Origin: Perognathus longimembris pacificus
Taxonomy: Eukaryota > Chordata > Mammalia > Rodentia > Heteromyidae
Length of the DNA: 64,000 nucleotides
Assembly: GCF_023159225.1 (NCBI RefSeq)
Contig: NC_063168.1
Span: forward strand, 57,515,398 to 57,579,397
Direction: 5' to 3'
In this document: one piece after another, positions 57,115 to 64,000 of the stretch
How the letters are laid out: each line of letters opens with the position of its first letter
Position numbering within the stretch: position 1 is the stretch's first letter
Translations under genes and position numbers: made by a program
The notes under the pieces: generated by a model
Database searches by the model: none
Told to the model about the DNA's origin: nothing
Seen by the model: only the letters and a program-made list of their open reading frames with translations

Positions 57115-57190
57115 TTCTTTTTTGGTACTGGGAATTGAATCCAGGACATCCCAACTTGCTAGGGCAAGTGCTTTGCCGCTGAGCAGCCCT
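57115..57190 (-). mobile_element. tRNA-like SINE fragment
   Basis: On the minus strand it reads AGGGCTGCTCAGCGGCAAAG as a box A region, and has a GGATTCAATTCCC box-B-like region. It resembles the 5' half of ID-type elements. Confidence 0.5.
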
Positions 57191-57479
57191 GACTGGAACA
57201 AACCATCCTGCTGACAAATGGTAGGAAGGGAGCTCTAGGTGATAGGTGATTATGAGCACTTATTTAAATGAGGAAGGGAAAGGAGTCAGGGAGACTCATA
57301 GGAATAAAATTGAAGAGGTGGCTTTCAATGGCATCTTTGCGTTGCTTTGATTTATTTTTATTTATCAACTTATGACTGGAGGTAAAATTTTCACAGCAGA
57401 TTCCACATTTCATTTTCAAAAGCTCAGTACAATAGGACTTAATATGTTCACAGTATTGAACAACGGCCACCTCTATTTA

Positions 57480-57855
57480 GTTCTATCATACAATTAATCT
57501 TCCACCCATTAAGCTTTTTCTCCCCAGTCATACCTCCCTCCATCCTCTGGGAATCAGCGATTTATCTTCTGTTGTTATGGTTTTATTCTGGATAGTGCAT
57601 ATAAGTGAAATCATACCATATCTGACATTTTGTGTCTGGAGTCTTTTGCATCACATGATGTTGTCAAGGCTCATCCATACTGTGACACACATCAGTACTT
57701 CATTCATGTCCGAATACTACTCTACTGTGTGGATATACCACATTTTGTTCATTTATCTGTGATGCCTACCAAACTTCTGCTCGTACTGCTAATTCAGCTA
57801 TCTGGATGTGTAGACTATTTTCACCTTTTTGGCTATTGCAAATAGTATGACTGTA
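57480..57855 (-). mobile_element. Old LINE-1 (L1M-type) 3' UTR fragment
   Basis: The sequence carries the reverse-strand pattern of ancient L1 3' ends: CTCTGGGAATCAGCGATTTA, CATATAAGTGAAATCATACC, a CAAGGCTCATCCATAC block and TTTTGGCTATTGCAAATAG. It abuts the tetranucleotide array that follows. Confidence 0.75.
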
Positions 57856-57871
57856 GGTATGCTGTCTTAAT

Positions 57872-57962
57872 ACCCTTCCTTCCTTCCTTCCTTCCTTCCT
57901 TCCTTCCTTCCTTCCTTCCTTCCTTCCTTCCTTCCTTCCTTCCTTCCTTCCTTCCTTCCTTC

Positions 57963-58031
<69 letters not shown>

Positions 58032-58062
58032 TTCCTTTCTTTCTTTCTCTCTTGCTTTCTTT
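57872..58062 (+). repeat. Compound tetranucleotide array (CCTT)n-(CTTT)n
   Basis: About 90 bases of CCTT repeats change abruptly near 57963 to about 65 bases of CTTT repeats, then to mixed units. A Lys/Glu/Arg-rich minus-strand frame across it is an artefact. Confidence 0.95.
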
Positions 58063-58107
58063 CTCTTCAAAGGCTTAAGCATCTGTGTTGCTTTGTTCAA
58101 AATTGTT

Positions 58108-58345
58108 CTTGAAGCTGGGCACCAGTGGCTCACGTGTGTAATCCTAGCTACTCAGGAGGCCGAGATCCAAGGATGGCACTTCAAAGCCAGCAGGGCAGGA
58201 AAGCCTCTGAGACTCTTATCTCCAATAAACTACTCAGAAAATGCCAGAAGTGGCATTGTGGCTGAAGTGGTAGAGTGCTAGCCTTGAACAAAAGAAGCCA
58301 GGGACAGAGCCCAGGCCCAGAGTTTAAGCCCTAGGATTGGTCAGA
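58108..58345 (+). mobile_element. Type B SINE
   Basis: CACCAGTGGCTCACGTGTG and CTAGCTACTCAGGAGGCCG in the B1-like half are followed by CAGAAGTGGCATTGTGGCTG and CCCAGAGTTTAAGCCC in the tRNA-like half, then a GA-rich tail. Confidence 0.85.
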
Positions 58346-58379
58346 AAAGAGAGAGAGAGAGAGAAAGAAAAAAATATGC

Positions 58380-60120
58380 TTAGTTAATATGGCATCTTGG
58401 TGATATTTTAAAGATGAATATGAATGTTTTCATGTGTTCTCTTAGATATTGTGGCAAGCCAGACTTTCTAAAACATATTAAAGAAGTCAAGACCCCAACT
58501 TTAGTTAGTGGTGAGCCATGAGCCTTCATGGGCAACAGAGGCTAATGTCTGGTTGACCCTCCCCTACCCCAGCTCTGGGAAACAGACCTGACAGCAGCAG
58601 TGGTGTGACAGGCAGTGTGATCTGATAGTGCAACACCCTAGGTGGGAGTCAGAAGACAGAGATGAGCCGAAGTGATGGTTCAGTTGTTCTCAGGCTGCAG
58701 AGCAGGTGTTTGAACCTGTCCTCTAAAGGGGCCATGTTGGCTGCTTGCCTTCCTCACAGAGCTATGAAGAGTCCAAGGCCCAGATCACATGTTGTGCAAC
58801 AATTATTATTCCAGTTAGACACACATACACACCAAGTAACACTTCTGACTCACCGTCAAGAGAGTTTTGTGTTAGCTGCAATTACTTGCAAGTGTTAGAA
58901 AACAGAGAATGACCAGAAAGGCTTCTGAGGAAGGAGAGAGAAATGAATACTTGGGCTCAAAGGAGCAAGAACCAGACAAGGTCTAGGGACCGGGAGCAGG
59001 AGTTGACAAACGGTGAATTAACAATGGTGTTTTTTTTTTTTTTCTTCTTCTTCTGACTTTATGGCCTTCCACTCAAAGTTCAAGAGACTAGGAGAGTGGC
59101 TTACTGATGTGTTGGCTTTGATGAGGAGATGGTGAGAATTCTTGATTGACCATTCTGCTAGGTTGCATACTGGGGAAGAGATGACTCTTCAAATTAGAAT
59201 CAGGGAGCTGTTTCCAGAAGTGAGGGGGAAGGAGACCTCCTCAAGCCTCAGCTGCCCAGTGGAAATGGGCTTTTGGACCCCTTCTGCAGCAGCAAGCATA
59301 AGCTGCTACTCTGAATCCAAAGCCTGGGACTATTCATGGAGCAGCGTACCAGATGGGGTAGCTAGGATGGTGGGTGAAGTGCAAGAGCTGGCACTATGTG
59401 TCTGTCTATGCCATTCACGTTATGTCCAATAGCCCAGGCCTCAGAAGCCTGAACCAAATTGCATCCAGCAACTAAAAATACCCAGGCCCGAGGGAGAGAG
59501 AGCATTTCTAAAGCTACTCAAGGTCTCCAATGTATGTAGGAAATTATTCATCACACCCTGTGGATGAGCTGTCTTTACACTTTAAAAATAAATAAATGTG
59601 AACCAAGGCCCACACAACCCCTCCTTTCTTCAATTCTTCATCTCGGAAATAGTTGGTAATGCAACCCCCCTCCCCCATCTATGCCCCTCACTAGAGATTG
59701 CCCTGCTCCCTGGAAAAAAACAGGAATCTCTTATCAGACCAACAGGAAATTCTATTTTTACATGATGTTCAAATTAAAAATATCACACACAGAGAAAAAC
59801 CTCTTCCATATCTAAGTCATGCACTGAGTTCATCCCTCAGCTGAAGAGCTCTGCTCCTTAACTCTTACTCCCAGGGATCTCTAAGACTGGCTCTTGACAG
59901 CAGGGGAGACAGAGAACATGGACCCTCTAGCCTAGTTTCTTCCTAACCCTATGTGGCAGCGCTGCTGAGAAGCATGCAGGGGAATGGGACTGGGGGATGT
60001 TTCGTGTTGAGCTGTGGTGGTGCTTAGAAAAAAACATGGCCCCTAAACTAGGTGATCGGAAGTAATGCCAAAGTTTATGGAGGCCTGACTACTGACTAGA
60101 CTGGGCCAGACTACTATCTT
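58380..60120. other. Intergenic sequence, no gene recognised
   Basis: No coding similarity, RNA gene or clear interspersed repeat; a T-run occurs at about 59028-59042. Confidence 0.4.
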
Positions 60121-60122
60121 TC

Positions 60123-61090
60123 TTTTTTTAAAAATTAAAAAAAAATCTTTAAGAGATTGTACAAAAGAGGTGCTATATAACAAAGCAGTTGATGAATACA
60201 AGGCATTTTGATCAGTGTCATCCCCTTCAACATTCTTGTTCCCCTTTGACTCACCCTTTTCCTTAGTTTTCTTAATTTTGTGGTATATACAATTTATTCT
60301 TTTGAATCTTATCATTTATCCTATTTGAATAATTTTAGTTTCCTTAAGTAGTGTAAGTTACCATTCAACAGAGCAATTTATGAATGCAGAGCCTCTTGAT
60401 CAATGTCACCACGTTTAATATCCTCATCCACCTCTCCCACCTCACCCCTTCCCTCACTTTTCTTAATTTATAGGTTATGCATTGATGGTTTTTTTTGCCA
60501 TTTAATGAAGTGATTTATGTATACAATGCATCTTGATCTGTGTCAGCCCTTCAACATCACCACTCCTGCCTTTGACACACCTCTTCATTTTTCTCAATTC
60601 TCTGGTATATACAATGCATTCTTGCCTGCACTCTACTCCTTTCCCCTTCATAATGAATTGTTGACTACATTTCTCCCACCCTTCATTTGTCTATCCTTGG
60701 TCCCTTGGACCTTAGTCCTCCTTTTGCATGTACATACTTCCTAGCATTGATTTTTATTGGGCTTTGGCCTAGTCTTTCTAAAAGATTATGCTATTTGAGC
60801 TCTCCATAGAGTCTATTATACTTCCATGAATTTACTTGTAACTGTTTGCATACCACCCAACCTAATGTCTTTGCTTACAGATTTATAGGTACACTCTGTC
60901 CACCACAAATGAAGAAAGCCAAGCAACTTTTGTTTCTCCGCGTCTGGCTTACTTCACTTAATACAGTTTTTTCCAAGCCTTTCCATTTCCATATGAATGG
61001 CACGATATCATTCTTTCTAATAGATGAGTAAAATTCCATGTGTATATATATTACATTTCCTAGGTCCAATTGTCCATTGAGGGACATTGG
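60123..61090 (-). mobile_element. LINE-1 3' end with internally repeated 3' region
   Basis: Minus-strand translation near 61080-60880 matches the ORF2 C-terminus (M-E-F-Y-S-S-I-R-K-N-D-I and L-S-E-V-S-Q-T-R-R-N-K-S). Beyond it, about 750 bases form a 3' UTR-like region containing three related blocks of roughly 120 bases each (starting near 60181, 60369 and 60508) and an A/T-rich end near 60123. Confidence 0.75.
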
Positions 61091-61392
61091 AGTGGACCAG
61101 TATCTTTCTAGAAGCCACCAATGGACAATATCATCAACTCTGCAGCATCGTCCCTAGTTAACAAAGAAGAGTGCAGAAGTTGAGAGAGTCTGGATTCCAG
61201 GTCAACTTGATTGTAGACCTCATGTTCTTCCTTGTAACCACCAGTATTTTGTTCACCATCCTCCTCAGGTCAGAAACAAAGCTAATGGTCCAGCAGTGAC
61301 TAGTGTGGCTACTCCCACCCAATTGGATGATGGGTTGCCTTCCAGGAACCCTTTCTCCTGAAGAGAGAATGTCTGTGCTTCTAAGGGCAACT

Positions 61393-61634
61393 GCGTTTGC
61401 TGGACTTTTTTTTTGGCCAGTCCTGGGGCTTGGACTCAGGGCCTGAGCACTGTCCCTGGCTTCTTTTTGCTCAAGGCTAGCACTCTGCCACTTGAGCCAC
61501 AGCGCCACTTCTGGCCATTTTCTGTATATGTGGTGCTGGGGAATTGAACCCAGGGCCTCATGTATACAAGGCAAGCACGAGGCAAGCACTCTTGCTACTA
61601 GGCCATATCCCCAGCCCCGCGTTTGCTGGACTTT
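61393..61634 (-). mobile_element. Type A SINE with 16-bp target-site duplication
   Basis: GCGTTTGCTGGACTTT flanks the element exactly (61393-61408 and 61619-61634). The sequence is close to the apparent consensus. A short internal duplication (GAGGCAAGCAC twice) sits near 61567-61587. Confidence 0.93.
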
Positions 61635-61744
61635 AACAGCAAGAGATGCTCAGCTTGCTTGAACTTGCCAGTCACATGATACCTTGTTTTAACCTTTGTA
61701 ATATATCTTTTGGCCTTTGTCTGGGATACCTTATTTGCTGAGTG

Positions 61745-61955
61745 GTTTCTTTTTTCCTTCTCTCCTTTCTGGTCCCTTCCCTCCCCTACTTCTCCTCTTT
61801 TCCCTTCTCCTTCCTTCCCCCTCTCCTCCCTTTCTTCCTCTTTCTCCTCTCCTCCCCTTTCCCTTCTCCTCCCCTTTTCTCGCTCTTTCCCTTTCCCCTC
61901 TCCTCCATTCTCCTCCCTTTTCTTCTCTTCTTTCCTCTCCTCTCCTCTTGAGTGA
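61745..61955 (+). repeat. Pyrimidine-rich low-complexity tract
   Basis: About 200 bases made mostly of C and T. Open frames on both strands here (Ser/Pro/Phe-rich or Glu/Lys/Arg-rich) follow from composition. Confidence 0.85.
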
Positions 61956-62003
61956 CAGCAGGGCAAATGGGACATATGCAAGAGAGCTTTTGTTTGAAAA
62001 GTC

Positions 62004-63700
62004 TTAGCGCCTTAGATGAATGGCTTGTGGTTGGTGACAATGGTTGGCATTGCCTGATGAAAGATGAGGGAGGATGGATAGGATAAACAGGAAGCAGTAA
62101 GTGCCAATGACTGGAAGCAGGGGGTGCCATCTATTGAAAGGGGTCAAGGGATGGTGTCGGTTTGGAGAGATGAATGTAGGAAGGAGCCCAAGGTTTTCCT
62201 GGTCCCAGTGTGTGGAGGCGAGGAGGCTGGGCTTCTGGAATTTGGGCTGAAGAAGTCCTTCTGGATGTGAAATTTCAAACCAATGGCTATCCAAACCTTC
62301 ACAAAGGCTATGAGTCTGCCTTTGAGCTGTCTGAGCCTGAACAGACTTACCCAGTGGTCTTGGTGTCCCAAAAGGGCAGTATATTTTGTTTTGTATCAGG
62401 TTAGAAATACCTTGACAGATATGTAATTCAGGTACCTTCTTGGGAAGGAAAGAGGGTCGCTTGGTCCTTCTTGTGGTCCAATGTGATGTGGCAGCTCCAT
62501 TCTGAATCCCACTGTGAGAAGCTGGCTGGGGGAGAGTTAGGGCAATCTGTTCAACCAGCACACATAGCCAAATGCACCGGCAATATCTAGTGCCAAATCA
62601 GGGAGGTAGTGGAGGACCGTAATCCATCTCTCTAAGAAGCATCTGCTCTGCATCTGAGACTTAGTGCTTCTCAGAGACAAGAAGTGGTGATGACGAGCCT
62701 AGAACTAGTGAGGAGCTTACCCCACTAGTATCCTCCACGGGTGGTTGAAGGAACATCTGTTTCCATTTGGGAAAAGATGGAGATCTCCAGCCTCCAGGTC
62801 CTCAGAGCCTGTAGCTTGCACTGACATTGAAACATTCCTCTGGCTAGGACACAAGTCTCCATTTGTGACTGTGCGCATTTTGACCATTTCTAAAGCTGCA
62901 TCTATCATTCAAAATTAATCTAGAAAAGATGTTGACATGCCCTCTCAGCCCCTGCTGCTTGCAATTCTCCTTCAAGACTCTGAATATGATTATTTAAAGT
63001 AATAATGAAAAGCAAAACAGGAAATTCTTATCCATTTGGGCAGGAAATTCTTCAGCTGCGTGGCAGGTCCTGCCCCTGCTGTGTGTGGGGTGTGGGGGGA
63101 GGGGGTTGTGCCTTGCAGGAACTGTTTGGAAGTGATTTATAGTCCAAGATGGCGCCAGTCCTTCCTCAATCCACTGGTGTAGAAAAGGGTGGGATATCAG
63201 CATTGTGAAGCAGGAGCTGCATTATCTAGGAATGTACATTTCTGTTGATAACATATTCATTGTCTCCACCATAAGTTATGGGCCTGTTTTGTGTCCTGTG
63301 TCATGGGAAATACCAAATTAAGGTGAAATAAAGATGTTCCATCTCAGATTTGAAAAGCTTTATTCTTTAGTATGTATTATTTGATGTAAAATTGTAGAAA
63401 ATAAGACTTAAGGGAGAGATTAATCTCATGAAGGATATATGTCTTCCTTAGACTAGGACTATATTTGTATCTCACTATTTCTGTCATTACTGGTATTATT
63501 TTTCCCATGTCACAAATGTGGAAACTGAAGCTGATTGGGCTTATGTAAACTGCTCAGAGTCACCTGGGCAGTGAAGGGTAAAACCAGAAGAAGTACATTT
63601 CCAGTAGACAATGTGATCTGAGGGCCATGGTTACATGGGTTTGCTCTTTGCTATGTCCTCTGGACTTGGTGACTGTCTGGGCTACAATAGCTACTTGAGG
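62004..63700. other. Intergenic sequence with one unassigned minus-strand open frame
   Basis: The longest open frame in the window that is not explained by repeats or XDH lies at 62004-62561 on the minus strand (185 codons). It has no recognisable domain, no obvious splice context, and an unremarkable start. The rest of the stretch shows nothing identifiable. Confidence 0.35.
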
Positions 63701-63701
63701 G

Positions 63702-63704
<3 letters not shown>

Positions 63705-63757
<53 letters not shown>
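63705..63757 (+). repeat. (TG)n microsatellite
   Basis: About 26 uninterrupted TG units directly before a type B SINE. Confidence 0.93.
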
Positions 63758-63758
<1 letters not shown>

Positions 63759-63764
63759 GTTTGT

Positions 63765-64000
63765 GCTGTTGTATTTGTGCCAGCCCTAGGACTCAGCATT
63801 GTCCCTGAGTTTTTTAGCTTAAGGTTAAACAAACAAAAACAAAGTGGAACAGTGGCTCTACCACTTGAGCCACTGTTCCACTTTGTTTTGTTTTGTTTTT
63901 TTTTTGGTGGCTAATTTGAGAAGAGAATCTTATAGACTTTCCTGCCTGGTGTAGTTTTGAACCATAGTCCTCAGATCTTAGCCTCCTAAATAGCTAGGAT
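63765..64000 (-). mobile_element. Type B SINE with inverted insertion, cut by the window end
   Basis: On the minus strand the B1-like half (ATCCTAGCTATTTAGGAGGC) is followed by the tRNA-like half, but the latter is interrupted by an inverted copy of part of itself (63836-63857 against 63868-63889). The outer part of the B1-like half lies beyond the window. Confidence 0.8.

Noticed and set aside
57867..58133. Lys/Glu/Arg-rich repeat protein on the minus strand
   Set aside because: It is a direct translation of CCTT/CTTT tetranucleotide repeats.
41160..64000. Expected convergent neighbour EHD3
   Set aside because: In human EHD3 lies beyond the XDH 3' end, but I found no exon resembling it on the minus strand; it is probably beyond the window.
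1..64000. CRISPR array or bacterial operon
   Set aside because: Tandem repeats here are microsatellites without spacers, and gene structure with GT-AG introns is plainly eukaryotic.

Overview
The window is mammalian nuclear DNA with large introns, GT-AG splice sites, dense SINEs and LINE-1 remnants, and microsatellites. It carries one recognisable protein-coding gene, xanthine dehydrogenase/oxidase (XDH), on the + strand. Thirty coding exons lie between 3661 and 39954. Spliced together they give an uninterrupted 1168-codon frame plus stop, corresponding to about residue 165 to the C-terminus (1332) in bovine-type numbering. The 5' exons, which encode the N-terminal 2Fe-2S domains and the promoter, are upstream of the window. 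Glu802 and Arg880 identify it as XDH and not the paralogous aldehyde oxidase. All molybdenum-site residues and the cysteines used in the dehydrogenase-to-oxidase switch are present, so the gene looks functional.

The interspersed repeats point to a rodent. Two abundant dimeric SINE types share the same tRNA-like 3' half. Type A has an ID/BC1-like tRNA-derived 5' half. Type B has a B1-like (7SL-derived) 5' half. This combination suggests a rodent outside the mouse/rat lineage; kangaroo rats, pocket mice and their relatives (Geomyoidea) are my best guess from memory of SINE families, but this is inference. Several type A copies have intact target-site duplications, so the family was active fairly recently.

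Layout: 1-3660 is the end of an upstream XDH intron with an old L1 fragment, a composite SINE, a GA-rich tract and a type B SINE. 3661-39954 is the XDH gene body. 39955 to about 41160 is 3' UTR with three candidate polyadenylation signals. From about 41160 to 64000 I recognise no gene. This part holds SINEs, several minus-strand LINE-1 3' fragments, other old repeats and simple-sequence tracts. In human the next gene beyond the XDH 3' end is EHD3 in convergent orientation, but no EHD3 exon is recognisable here.

No new enzyme system, CRISPR array or RNA gene was found. The more unusual observations are structural. They include a 22-bp perfect inverted repeat inside a SINE that looks like a template-switch product, a roughly 1 kb degenerate triplet-repeat field in an intron, a pyrimidine-rich repeat present in two neighbouring introns, threefold internal repetition in a LINE-1 3' region, microsatellites placed at or near XDH splice acceptors, and same-orientation SINEs flanking an in-frame exon.
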